IMG/VR virus record: IMGVR_UViG_3300012228_000007
Location: 1 to 27,782 of that record
Direction: 5' to 3' (one strand)
Source of the DNA: a virus
DNA: 27,782 nucleotides
Both the position numbers and the translations under genes were made by a program. Under the pieces are notes generated by a model. It did no database searches and was not told the origin of the DNA. It saw nothing but the letters and a program-made list of their open reading frames with translations. This document shows, piece by piece, positions 6,022 to 12,306 of this stretch. Position 1 is the stretch's first letter. Every line of letters starts with the position of its first letter.

Positions 6022-7056
6022 CTAATTCTTGTCGTCGTCCAGTTGCGGCAAAGGGGATGGGTGTACCTCCCTGAAAATCTCGTTGCCCTGATCGGCAATA
6101 GTTCCATTCGGCTTTGACATTAAACTGAACTGTTCAGGTTGACGGGTAGCGAGATCGAGATCGGTCTGCCAGAACGAAACCCACACATTGCCATCCTTAT
6201 CAGCAAACTTACCCAAATAACCTCTCGAACCTTTCCACACAACAACGCGACCATTCGCAGCTTGCTTATCCACCACTACGCTCGGATCACCAGGCGCAAA
6301 ACCGCCCGTATATTGATATGGAGGAACGCGCGTAACAAAACCGCGCTCAGGATCAACGGCTACATCATACAGTGGGGCAGAAGACAAACCGTAATTTTCT
6401 TGCAAACGAGCATCCACCCGACCCAATAGATTTTCCATTTCACCTAGGCCGATCTCACCCGTATATTTATCCTTCACATGCGCACGAGCACGAGCAGATG
6501 CGATTGTCGGTTGTGCCTTTTGCAAAGCAATCCTTGTGGCTTTGTTGGACTCTTCGGTTACTTCCTCGTCCAATGCAAGGCGATCAAGTTCCGCCTTCTT
6601 ATCAGGATCATTCAAGGAATACAGCCGATACAATGCAGCGAGAGTCACGATCCAGACCACCAACACCACCAACGAAGAGACCATCACTACATCACGCGCA
6701 AGCCAGGTCATACCGAGCCAGGAGCCAGTAGTCTGCACAAGTAATTCGGGTCCACCAAATTCGAGCAGGCCAGAGACACCAGCAAAAAGACCAATCACCA
6801 CCAGAGAGCAAAAGAAACCAATGGTCGCAAACTTCGTTTGCCTACGACTCTTTGCCTTGGCAGTTGCCATCTCGAAGCCAAGGAACGCGCCTTCGACCAC
6901 ACCAAGCGCAGCAAACTCACGGACAAAGGCAAAAGAGCCGTCAGGTGTCATTAAGTCGATCACATTCCAGGTCGAGAACGCGGTCACAATCAGTAATAGA
7001 ATTTTTACCACATCGAGAACGGTAAATTCTTGATCAAACAGATTATCTTTTTTCAT
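6022..7056 (-). CDS. Membrane protein with four predicted helices
   Basis: 344 residues, ATG with GGGAGG upstream. The N-terminal half holds four hydrophobic segments: residues ~14-30 (VVKILLLIVTAFSTWNV), ~45-60, ~77-97 (FATIGFFCSLVVIGLFAGVS) and ~121-143 (DVVMVSSLVVLVVWIVTLAAL). The C-terminal ~200 residues are soluble. A charged helix (DKKAELDRLALDEEVTEES) is followed by a beta-rich part with GGFAPGDPSVVVDKQ and WKGSRGYLGKF. A role in superinfection exclusion or in anchoring the replication apparatus is possible. I recognise no family. Confidence 0.75.
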   Translation of the reverse strand: MKKDNLFDQEFTVLDVVKILLLIVTAFSTWNVIDLMTPDGSFAFVREFAALGVVEGAFLGFEMATAKAKSRRQTKFATIGFFCSLVVIGLFAGVSGLLEFGGPELLVQTTGSWLGMTWLARDVVMVSSLVVLVVWIVTLAALYRLYSLNDPDKKAELDRLALDEEVTEESNKATRIALQKAQPTIASARARAHVKDKYTGEIGLGEMENLLGRVDARLQENYGLSSAPLYDVAVDPERGFVTRVPPYQYTGGFAPGDPSVVVDKQAANGRVVVWKGSRGYLGKFADKDGNVWVSFWQTDLDLATRQPEQFSLMSKPNGTIADQGNEIFREVHPSPLPQLDDDKN

Positions 7057-7058
7057 TG

Positions 7059-7262
7059 TTATTCCTCCCTCCCAAACAACTGCGGATTATTCTTGCGGTG
7101 CCAATCCGCAAGAAACCTTGTAAAGGCAGGCGTGCCAAGCGGAGGAACACCATCCTTCAAAACAATACGGCCCGTAAGCAGAGGAACTTTCTTTTCCAAA
7201 TCCACAGGCTCACCATTCTGGTCATTCGTCAGAATGACAACTTTCTTGCTCGGTTGAAACAT
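7059..7262 (-). CDS. Hypothetical small protein, first gene of the minus operon
   Basis: 67 residues from an ATG with AAAAGGAG upstream. Contains a short strand (KKVVILTNDQNGEPV), a Pro/Gly-rich middle and a C-terminal helix with Trp (FTRFLADWHRKNN). The next gene follows after 2 bp. No family recognised. The promoter should lie within 7263-7330, where I see no convincing -35/-10 pair. Confidence 0.65.
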   Translation of the reverse strand: MFQPSKKVVILTNDQNGEPVDLEKKVPLLTGRIVLKDGVPPLGTPAFTRFLADWHRKNNPQLFGREE

Positions 7263-7495
7263 CGGAATCTCCTTTTTTTGTTGTACAATATGAAATAGTT
7301 GCCCGCGTCCATGGAGAAACTCGGAATCTCGCCATGCTCGCGGGTGACACCTTGCCGGTCACACAATCGTCAAACCTTTCTCACCTTCCTTTCTCTGGGA
7401 ATTTTACACAGTCGAGCAACTCGCCGCGCCAACGGCGAGAATAAACGGGGGCAAACCGCACCTCCGATCATTACACTTTCACAGGAGCAAATCGG
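7263..7495. other. Divergent intergenic region between early operon and integrase
   Basis: No supported gene. It separates the minus-strand early operon from the plus-strand integrase, so both promoters should be here. A 7-bp hairpin (CTCGCCG, loop CGCCAA, CGGCGAG) lies at about 7424-7443, upstream of the integrase. Confidence 0.5.
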
Positions 7496-8317
7496 ATGGA
7501 CATAGAAAACTTTCTCTCTTCGGCGCACCCATACGCCGAATCCAGCAAGCGCACGTATCGGGATGTGATCAATCGCATCCTCGAGGACAAAGACCCCGCC
7601 GCCATCACGGCAACGGAGTTAATTCAATTATTGAAATCAAGCGGATGGGAGAATGCGCGGCAGTGTCTTGCGCTAGCCGCGATTCAAAAGTATCTCGCGT
7701 GGACTTACGGCCAATCTCACCCCGCACTATCAGCCAAGCTCAAACGCGTTACAGGAAAAATCCAAAGAGCCATCACGAGGGAGGAAAAGGACATCATCCT
7801 CGCCTCGTTCGACACCACCACAACTACCGGCTCGCGCGATCTGGCAATCGCCGCGCTCGCGCTCGATACAGGCTTACGCCTGTCCGAGCTATGCCACATA
7901 AAACAAGCAGACACCGATACAAAACTCGGAGTACTGCAAGTCATTACAAAAGGCGGTCAGTGGGAAATGGCGATCTTCAGCGAAGATACTGCGTCCTACA
8001 TCGAACACTGGAAAAAATTCCGCGCCGATCATTCCCCAAAAGGACATCTTTTTATAAACATCTTCACAGGCGAAGGCCTCACGCCAGGCGGCTTACAATC
8101 CATCATCAAAGTATGGAACAAACGCACAGGCTTAAGTTTCTCAGCCCATGCCTTCAGAAGGGGATTCGCCACCATGGCCACAGAAAACGGAGCAACCGAA
8201 CGGGATCTGATGCTCGGCGGCAGATGGAAATCAAATCAAATGGTAGCGCGCTACACACGTTCCCTAAAACTGGAAAACATGAGAAAATATCTTCCACTTC
8301 GGAAAATCCTACCGTAG
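7496..8317 (+). CDS. int: Tyrosine recombinase (phage integrase)
   Basis: 273 residues, ATG with AGGAG eight bases upstream. The N-terminal ~90 residues form the SAM-like core-binding domain (FLSSAHPYAESSKRTYRDV). The catalytic domain follows with Arg128 (LDTGLRLSEL), Lys152 (TKGGQW), His218-x2-Arg221 (HAFRR), Trp244 in the second His position (GGRWKS) and nucleophile Tyr253 (ARYT). It would insert and excise the phage at a tRNA-Gly gene, since tRNA-derived DNA begins at its stop codon. It lacks the extra helix region and the length (~320 residues) typical of integron IntI enzymes, so it is not the obvious source of the attC-bounded cassettes. Confidence 0.93.
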   Translation: MDIENFLSSAHPYAESSKRTYRDVINRILEDKDPAAITATELIQLLKSSGWENARQCLALAAIQKYLAWTYGQSHPALSAKLKRVTGKIQRAITREEKDIILASFDTTTTTGSRDLAIAALALDTGLRLSELCHIKQADTDTKLGVLQVITKGGQWEMAIFSEDTASYIEHWKKFRADHSPKGHLFINIFTGEGLTPGGLQSIIKVWNKRTGLSFSAHAFRRGFATMATENGATERDLMLGGRWKSNQMVARYTRSLKLENMRKYLPLRKILP

Positions 8318-8370
8318 AACGCTTGCTTCCCAAGCAAGATATCGTGGGTTCGAGTCCCATCACCCGCTCA
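8315..8370 (+). other. attP: 3' part of tRNA-Gly(CCC)
   Basis: The sequence from GTAGAAC on reproduces the 3' half of a tRNA-Gly. The anticodon stem-loop is CTTGC-TTCCCAA-GCAAG (anticodon CCC). The T arm is GTGGG-TTCGAGT-CCCAT and the acceptor strand is CACCCGC. The 5' half is absent, so this is not a functional tRNA gene. Phages that integrate in tRNA genes carry such a fragment next to int and restore the tRNA on insertion. It starts at the last codon of the integrase gene. Confidence 0.9.
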
Positions 8371-8419
8371 AGGTAAGTTGTTAAGGTTCTAGCCAACCTA
8401 ACACTTGCCCCCATCGATG

Positions 8420-8444
8420 AAGTCCCTGTTCATAGCAGGGACTT
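8420..8444. terminator. Bidirectional terminator hairpin
   Basis: A perfect 9-bp stem AAGTCCCTG/CAGGGACTT with a 7-nt loop. On the plus strand it is followed by TCTCTATT and would end the integrase transcript. On the minus strand it closes the regulator and small membrane protein genes. Confidence 0.65.
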
Positions 8445-8447
8445 TCT

Positions 8448-8579
8448 CTATTGATTAAAGAACAACAAACCGATCACCAACAGGGCAATAAACAACCACG
8501 CACTCCACCCAGGGAGAAAACCTTGCCCGCGTGCAGCAGTCAGGGACCAGAACCAGCACTTAACTCTTTGGCGATTCAT
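8448..8579 (-). CDS. Small single-pass membrane protein
   Basis: 43 residues. The ATG lies inside the end of the regulator gene and overlaps it by 20 bp in another frame. The N-terminus is basic and aromatic (MNRQRVKCWFWS). The C-terminus is a clear transmembrane segment (WSAWLFIALLVIGLLFF). The stop lies 3 bp before the terminator hairpin. No strong ribosome site is visible, so it would depend on coupling. Function unknown. Confidence 0.5.
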   Translation of the reverse strand: MNRQRVKCWFWSLTAARGQGFLPGWSAWLFIALLVIGLLFFNQ

Positions 8580-8757
8580 TCTTCACGAACTCATGCAGGG
8601 CAATACGTAAAATATTCGTCGGGTTCAATTTCAAACCGACAACAGAATATTTCTCGAGAATGATCTTTCGTGCTTTTTCCAAAGCCTTTTGATCATCTTC
8701 ATCCAGACGAAGGCTGGTAGGATTTTTTGAAACGGGGGGGAGAATTACTCTGTCCAT
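8560..8757 (-). CDS. Ribbon-helix-helix transcriptional regulator
   Basis: 65 residues. A short N-terminal strand (PTSLRLDEDDQKAL), a helix (KARKIILEKY) and a second helix (TNILRIALHEFVKN) give the CopG/Arc-type ribbon-helix-helix pattern, which binds palindromic operators as dimers. The ATG lies about 7 bases from the -10 box, so the mRNA is probably leaderless. An operator-like sequence fills the space between -35 and -10 of its own promoter. A 14-of-17 match to it sits in the promoter of the gene at 11103. It is therefore the best candidate for a repressor that controls itself and the plus-strand early genes. Confidence 0.72.
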   Translation of the reverse strand: MDRVILPPVSKNPTSLRLDEDDQKALEKARKIILEKYSVVGLKLNPTNILRIALHEFVKNESPKS

Positions 8758-8763
8758 GACAAC

Positions 8764-8792
8764 AGTTTAGTACTATGTAGTCAATCTGTCAA
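8764..8792 (-). promoter_or_regulatory. Sigma70 promoter of the regulator gene (leaderless)
   Basis: On the minus strand: TTGACA (8792-8787), 17-bp spacer, TAAACT (8769-8764). Only GTTGTC separates the -10 box from the ATG, so transcription should begin at or next to the start codon. Confidence 0.75.
8767..8783. promoter_or_regulatory. Operator O1, in regulator promoter
   Basis: On the minus strand this reads TGACTACATAGTACTAA. It matches the perfect palindrome at 11077-11093 at 14 of 17 positions and overlaps the -10 box by three bases, in the same geometry as the other copy. Confidence 0.65.
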
Positions 8793-8807
8793 GAGCCAAA
8801 TTAACAC

Positions 8808-8833
8808 GACAGCCGCCCTTGCGGACGGCTGTC
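8808..8833 (-). terminator. Strong hairpin, possible terminator
   Basis: Stem GACAGCCGCCC/GGACGGCTGTC of 11 pairs (one G-U) around a 4-nt loop that reads GCAA on the minus strand. The minus strand continues GTGTTAATTT, a weak T-tract. It would insulate the regulator promoter from upstream minus-strand transcription. Confidence 0.5.
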
Positions 8834-9031
8834 TAATCACACGACCTGGCTATGCAACTTACGCTTTGATTAAACTCCGTTCCTTGCACTCAACGGACAG
8901 CACACCGAGCCAGCCCCAATGTCAAATAAGGTATTAAGGTAAATGCGGTGCCAAGGTGAGGGGGGCACCCTGAACACCGCAAACACATAACAGCAAATTC
9001 AAAAACAAAAGTCAATAGGCAATCGCCTCAC

Positions 9032-9124
9032 AAAAGCAAACTCAGGCGAAGCTACTGCGACGCCTGAGTCAATAAGCAAGCCGTGGTTACTGCTCTCGTC
9101 TCGCCACGGAAACCTGCTCCTCCA
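9032..9124 (-). ncRNA. Candidate ~90-nt small RNA
   Basis: A strong promoter (TTGACA, 17 bp, TATACT) predicts a start near 9124 on the minus strand. The transcript would hold one stem-loop (CCGTGG/CCACGG, 9109-9081). It would end at a perfect 8-bp stem CTCAGGCG/CGCCTGAG (9068-9041) followed by TTTGCTTTTGT, a standard intrinsic terminator. No reading frame fits between promoter and terminator. Its target is unknown. Confidence 0.6.
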
Positions 9125-9130
9125 AGCCAA

Positions 9131-9159
9131 AGTATACTAATTCAGTCATATACTGTCAA
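9131..9159 (-). promoter_or_regulatory. Strong sigma70 promoter of the candidate small RNA
   Basis: TTGACA (9159-9154), 17-bp spacer, TATACT (9136-9131) on the minus strand. A dyad AGTATA/TATACT spans most of the promoter and could be a regulator site. Confidence 0.72.
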
Positions 9160-9163
9160 GCAA

Positions 9164-9185
9164 ACAGCACGCGCAAGCGTGCTGT
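9164..9185. terminator. Hairpin, possible terminator
   Basis: A perfect 9-bp stem ACAGCACGC/GCGTGCTGT with GCAA loop on the plus strand, followed by GCTGTCTTATT. It sits just upstream of the small-RNA promoter and would insulate it. Confidence 0.45.
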
Positions 9186-9186
9186 G

Positions 9187-9736
9187 CTGTCTTATTACCT
9201 GCATGCGACGTGGATAACATGCGGGCACGCAGAGTTTATCATAACTTGCCGCTACTTCAAATCCTATCATAAGAGACTTACGAGGAAGGCATCACGGCAA
9301 GCCCGTACAGGATACCACAATCAAAGCCCACTCTTGAACGAGCATAAGCCATCGTGCCGCCGTTCGTCACTACAAGCAAATCCCCGGTAGTACATGGGTT
9401 TGCTTTTCGTTCCTCTCTTGCGGACGCTTCGCTCACGAAGGCTTACACGATCAACTCTTGAAAAGACTCTAAAGGCTCTTGTAACATGTTTGCCGTGTGA
9501 CGTTGTGGATTACCACACGCACACCGCAAACATGCAAGCATCCCGCATAAGCCTTCGGGGTCGTGAAGTGCATCACTCAGCCCATCGGCTACTGCTGGTT
9601 CCGCGTAACCACACGCGGACACTCTTATTAAGAGCAGTTCACAAGCTCCCTTCGGGATCTTGTCGGCTCCGTGCGCTCGTGGCGGACGCGATTACGCAGC
9701 CGCCTCGCGCTTAATCAATCTCAATCGCCGCATGGC
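9187..9736 (+). ncRNA. Hairpin-dense block, candidate large structured RNA
   Basis: About 550 bp with many nested stems. Examples are CTTGCCG/CGGCAAG with a long loop (9245-9301) and a 10-pair stem AAGCAAATCC/GGGTTTGCTT (9374-9405). A further one is CATGTTTGC/GCAAACATG enclosing GTGG-ATTA-CCAC (9485-9533), with CCGCGT/ACGCGG and CTCTT/AAGAG nearby. GCGC-GGCGG-GCG stacked around an ATTA loop lies near 9673-9710. Two stems close on TTCG loops when read on the plus strand, which favours that strand. Frames across it have no protein character. Transcription is not shown. Confidence 0.4.
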
Positions 9737-9946
9737 TCAAGGTAAAGGCGTGAGCCGAACAGTACTATCATCTATCCACTCCAACTGATAAACATCAGAT
9801 GAATGAACACGAGGAGGATATAAAGAGTTGAAGTTTTTTACAACATTTTCCAAACTAATAATCAAACATCGTTGTTGATCGCCTTCGACGTATTCAATAC
9901 TGATATTAAGACCATCTTCCAATAGCTCACTTTTTATTATTTTCAT
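9737..9946 (-). CDS. Hypothetical small protein
   Basis: 69 residues from the ATG at MKIIKSELLEDG. Strands (GLNISIEYVEGDQQRCLIIS) alternate with a helix (LENVVKNFNSLY), and the protein ends in a strand pair (VYQLEWIDDSTVRLTPLP). The composition is that of a genuine small alpha/beta protein. An upstream in-frame start exists but adds a Cys/Trp-rich segment without a ribosome site. No family recognised. Confidence 0.6.
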   Translation of the reverse strand: MKIIKSELLEDGLNISIEYVEGDQQRCLIISLENVVKNFNSLYPPRVHSSDVYQLEWIDDSTVRLTPLP

Positions 9947-10327
9947 AATCCACATTCTACACCAAATCTGCAAGGTCAAAAGGACTCTCCGCTACAAATC
10001 AGTAATGATTGATTAAAGTATTCCCCCGCAGTTCAAGACCGTCACATTATGGCTGATTACAGCCAATGTGCCAGAACCGCCCAAGGCGCAAAACAAAAGC
10101 GCAAGCTCTGCCCCTCTCCCCTCCCGAACCCAACCCCTCACCCCGCGTCCGCTTACAGGTCTCGCTTGTCGCTCGCCTTTCAGCGTCCAGCATGGTGTGT
10201 CCACTCGGGATAGGGGAAAGGGGCGTTCACACGCAAACCCCGCGCAGTAGCGCGGGCGTGTGCTTGCGCTTTGTTTTGAATACCCGCCTTGATGGAAAGT
10301 GCATTGAAGTTAAAAGCTGCTTCAGGA
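9947..10327. other. Gene-poor region with long inverted repeat
   Basis: No gene is clearly supported. It contains an imperfect inverted repeat with 16-18 bp arms at 10110-10125 and 10207-10224, and a 7-bp hairpin CCCGCGC-AGTA-GCGCGGG at about 10239-10256. A 34-codon frame on the minus strand starts at an ATGA overlap with the 10328-10537 gene, but its sequence is basic and unremarkable. Confidence 0.4.
10110..10224. repeat. Imperfect long inverted repeat
   Basis: GCCCCTCTCCCCTCCC (10110-10125) faces GGGATAGGGGAAAGGGGC (10207-10224) across 81 bp, with a few mismatches. It could form a large stem in RNA or a cruciform in DNA. No coding role is apparent. Confidence 0.55.
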
Positions 10328-10537
10328 TCATTCCACATCTGGAAACGGTTGACGATATACACGCCCAAGCACAGGATAAACGGCGCCTTCGGCTATTGGC
10401 ATCCATTCCCCCGAATCAAGCAAGGCTTCCTTGAAAATCTTTTCGTTCACCCAAGTAAGGCGAAGAACAGAAACACTACCATCAAAATAAATTTTAACAC
10501 GAACACCAAGCATGTTCTGAATTTCAACAACATCCAT
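10328..10537 (-). CDS. Hypothetical small protein
   Basis: 69 residues from an ATG with AAAAAAGGAG five bases upstream. The sequence is beta-rich (GVRVKIYFDGSVSVLRLTWVN), with a helix in the middle and a Tyr/Pro-rich end. Like the 9737-9946 protein it looks like a small independent domain. No family recognised. Confidence 0.68.
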   Translation of the reverse strand: MDVVEIQNMLGVRVKIYFDGSVSVLRLTWVNEKIFKEALLDSGEWMPIAEGAVYPVLGRVYRQPFPDVE

Positions 10538-11068
10538 AAAAACTCCTTTTTTCACATAATACCACAAAGGCAAGTTCAAGTGCCCGCTCCTGTCCGTCGC
10601 TGTAAGAAGTGCGCGGGTACGCGCCCACCTTCGCTCTGCTGCGGGATGCGCTCACGCCTGGACAAGTGCGCCGCCTCATTCCTCTCTCACGGCGGCAGAA
10701 GATAAGAGCAAGTTCAGGTCCCGCCATAGGCGAAAACTTTTCAAAAAGCAGATGGGCGGGACACCCGCACCCGACTCTAAAAAGAACGCTTCGCAGAGTC
10801 CGTTTTTAATCGGCGGGTACGCCGAAGAACGCTCCACTCGTCGCAGAAAAAATGCAATTGCCGCCAAAACTATTATATGGCTCAGGCAAAAAAAACTTCA
10901 AGGCGCAACCCACATTGCGCCTCGGACTCAGCGGGAATACCGCTGGCCGCCCTTCGGGTTCCGTTTTTTTTCCTTCGCATGGTGCGGAGCACAATTAGGC
11001 GGCAATGCATTTTCGGGCAAAGGCAGGGCAAGTAATCTTTCGTAATGCATTTGTAAGGTTTGCTGCTC
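10538..11068. other. Hairpin-rich non-coding region with terminators on both strands
   Basis: No protein gene is supported. Stems include GTCCCGCC/GGCGGGAC (10717-10759), GACTCT/AGAGTC followed by CGTTTTT (10774-10807), TCGGCG-GGTA-CGCCGA (10809-10824), GGCGCAA/TTGCGCC (10900-10919) and CAGCGG/CCGCTG (10929-10945). Runs of eight T occur on both strands next to the last two. The region separates minus-strand small genes from the plus-strand early operon. Confidence 0.55.
10884..10970. terminator. Paired terminators on opposite strands
   Basis: On the minus strand the stem GGCGCAA/TTGCGCC is followed by TTGAAG and eight T. On the plus strand the stem CAGCGG/CCGCTG and a short TTCG-loop stem are followed by CCG and eight T (10962-10969). 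Together they could block transcription in both directions. Confidence 0.55.
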
Positions 11069-11096
11069 TTGCGTTATTACTACATTGTAGTAAAAT
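11069..11096 (+). promoter_or_regulatory. Promoter of the SLOG gene and early plus operon (leaderless)
   Basis: TTGCGT (11069-11074), 16-bp spacer, TAAAAT (11091-11096). Six bases (CTAAGC) separate the -10 box from the ATG at 11103, the same distance as in the regulator promoter. Confidence 0.65.
11077..11093. promoter_or_regulatory. Operator O2, perfect 17-bp palindrome
   Basis: TTACTACATTGTAGTAA: arms TTACTACA and TGTAGTAA around one central base. It fills the promoter spacer and overlaps the -10 box by three bases. The related site at 8767-8783 is placed identically in the regulator's own promoter. Confidence 0.75.
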
Positions 11097-11102
11097 CTAA
11101 GC

Positions 11103-11627
11103 ATGTCTAAAACATCTGTTTATTTCGGTGGTTCACGTTCTCTCACTGGTCACTGGTCTCCACTCATTGCTCTCGCAGTTGAGCGCGTCATTGCATCTGG
11201 TCAGGCCGTGCATGTTGGTTGTCAGTTCGGCGCAGATCAAGCGGTTATTCAGTGTTGCCCGCCTTCGTCCCTGTTTGTTTTCGCAGTTGCGCCTTCGTTG
11301 GCAAAATGCAACGCTCATGTCTCACATGCCTGGCTTTGTGGCGCAAATCTCACCACATCGGCAGGCGGTTACACAGCATCTATTAAAGCACGCTATCTTC
11401 TGCGCTCTATTGCCGCTTTCCGTGGCTGTTCATCCGCTGTCTTCTTTGCGCCCGGCTCTGGCTCTCTGGCTGTTGCTCGTGAGTGCGTGCGTTCTGGTCT
11501 GCCTGTGTTCGCGTTCGGCACACAGCCCGCCCGCGTGCCGTCCATCTCTGGTCAGTGGGTCGCGTCCTCTTTCGTGGGCTTTTCTTGCTGGCAGTGGTCA
11601 GCACCAAGTCAGCCCGCTTTACTTTAG
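11103..11627 (+). CDS. SLOG/DprA-like nucleotide-binding protein
   Basis: 174 residues. It begins with YFGGSRSL at residues 7-14, then VHVGCQFGADQAV around residue 40. Further on it has a conserved Gly-Tyr-x2-Ser-x3-Arg segment and AVFFAPGSGSLAVARECV near residue 115, followed by GLPVFAFG. This is the Rossmann-like pattern of the SLOG superfamily (DprA, LOG, TIR-linked sensors), which binds nucleotides or their derivatives. In phages and plasmids such proteins are of uncertain role. The gene starts without a ribosome site, in keeping with a leaderless transcript. It heads the plus-strand early operon and is probably controlled by the ribbon-helix-helix protein. Confidence 0.68.
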   Translation: MSKTSVYFGGSRSLTGHWSPLIALAVERVIASGQAVHVGCQFGADQAVIQCCPPSSLFVFAVAPSLAKCNAHVSHAWLCGANLTTSAGGYTASIKARYLLRSIAAFRGCSSAVFFAPGSGSLAVARECVRSGLPVFAFGTQPARVPSISGQWVASSFVGFSCWQWSAPSQPALL

Positions 11628-11670
11628 TCAATCGCGTGCAATTCGGCACGCTCAAATATAAGGAGATCGT

Positions 11671-11820
11671 ATGAAACCAGTAAAACACACAGGCCGCACA
11701 ACAACCGATCAAAAATCGGCATGGGTTGATGGTGCAGTATGTGCATTGTCACTTATTGACCGCACATACTCACTAAGCAATTTGGCGCTAGAAGAACTGC
11801 AAAAATTTTTCGGTATTTAG
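11671..11820 (+). CDS. Hypothetical small protein
   Basis: 49 residues from an ATG with AAGGAG five bases upstream. Contains a short helical segment (SLSNLALEELQKFFGI) after a Lys/Thr-rich start (KPVKHTGRTTTDQ). No family recognised. Confidence 0.6.
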   Translation: MKPVKHTGRTTTDQKSAWVDGAVCALSLIDRTYSLSNLALEELQKFFGI

Positions 11821-11920
11821 TGCCTCGCTTATCTTGCGCTCATGCCAGGGCGCAAGTCAGGAAGGCATTAAGTCATTATCTGCGGGGCATTCCCGCAGTC
11901 AATCAAAAGGAGATTCCGAA
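11821..11920 (+). promoter_or_regulatory. Leader with two hairpins
   Basis: Stems TTGCGC/GCGCAA and a strong CTGCGGG-GCATT-CCCGCAG precede the next ribosome site. There is no T-tract, so mRNA processing or protection is more likely than termination. Confidence 0.4.
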
Positions 11921-12157
11921 ATGCTCGAAACCCCAACCCAAACCCAACCCTTAACCCGCCTTGAAATTGTCGCACTATTCGCGCAGTTGAAAGGCACAAC
12001 CGCAAGCTACAAAGTTGAAACCCGTTACAAGGTCAACGGCCTGTTTTGCTTGCGCCCGATCTCAGGCGAGCCGTACAAGTTTCTATTGCTCACAGCCGAA
12101 GAAATCCGCACCCGCTTTATGCTTCATCCACATTTCGCCCTGGTGACATCATGTTAA
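11921..12157 (+). CDS. Hypothetical early protein
   Basis: 78 residues from an ATG with AAAAGGAG upstream. A Thr/Pro/Gln-rich N-terminus leads to a helix (TRLEIVALFAQLKG) and then a beta-rich part (YKVETRYKVNGLFCLRPI). The next gene overlaps its stop. No family recognised. Confidence 0.65.
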   Translation: MLETPTQTQPLTRLEIVALFAQLKGTTASYKVETRYKVNGLFCLRPISGEPYKFLLLTAEEIRTRFMLHPHFALVTSC

Positions 12158-12306
12158 CACCTCCAACCCCGCCCAACTACGTATTAATCTACTGGCTTGC
12201 AGTCGAGGCCACAGGAAAACACACTGAGGGATTTAAGGCGATGGAGAAGGCTAAAAACGCATACGAGCAAGAGTTAAAAGCCTGGCTTGCAAAGGTGAAG
12301 AAATGA
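12151..12306 (+). CDS. Hypothetical small protein
   Basis: 51 residues. The ATG overlaps the end of the preceding gene by 7 bp and its stop overlaps the next ATG (ATGA). A Pro-rich start (LTPPTPPNYVLIYWLAV) is followed by a charged helix (KAMEKAKNAYEQELKAW). No family recognised. Confidence 0.6.
   Translation: MLTPPTPPNYVLIYWLAVEATGKHTEGFKAMEKAKNAYEQELKAWLAKVKK

Larger units (their letters stand above)
8758..9736. other. Gene-free region with promoters, small RNA and structured DNA
   Basis: 979 bp without a supported protein gene. It holds the regulator promoter, a strong hairpin at 8808-8833, a second nested hairpin at 8944-8980, a candidate small RNA at 9032-9124 with its promoter, a hairpin at 9164-9185 and a ~550-bp block dense in stem-loops at 9187-9736. 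Frames over it look like translated hairpins, not protein. Confidence 0.6.

Noticed and set aside
8315-8370. Functional tRNA-Gly gene
   Set aside because: The D arm and 5' acceptor strand are absent. The upstream bases belong to the integrase gene.
8154-8414. 86-codon minus-strand frame with LERVMGLEPTISCL
   Set aside because: It is the antisense of the tRNA-Gly fragment and integrase end, a common false gene at tRNA att sites.
9394-9714. 106-codon plus-strand frame in the structured block
   Set aside because: The product is a translation of hairpins with no domain pattern and a poor start.
10066-10434. 122-codon plus-strand frame
   Set aside because: It is Pro/Arg-rich, covers the inverted repeat and runs antisense to a better gene at 10328-10537.
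11128-11661. 177-codon frame overlapping the SLOG gene
   Set aside because: The other frame has the SLOG motifs, and this one is a shadow.
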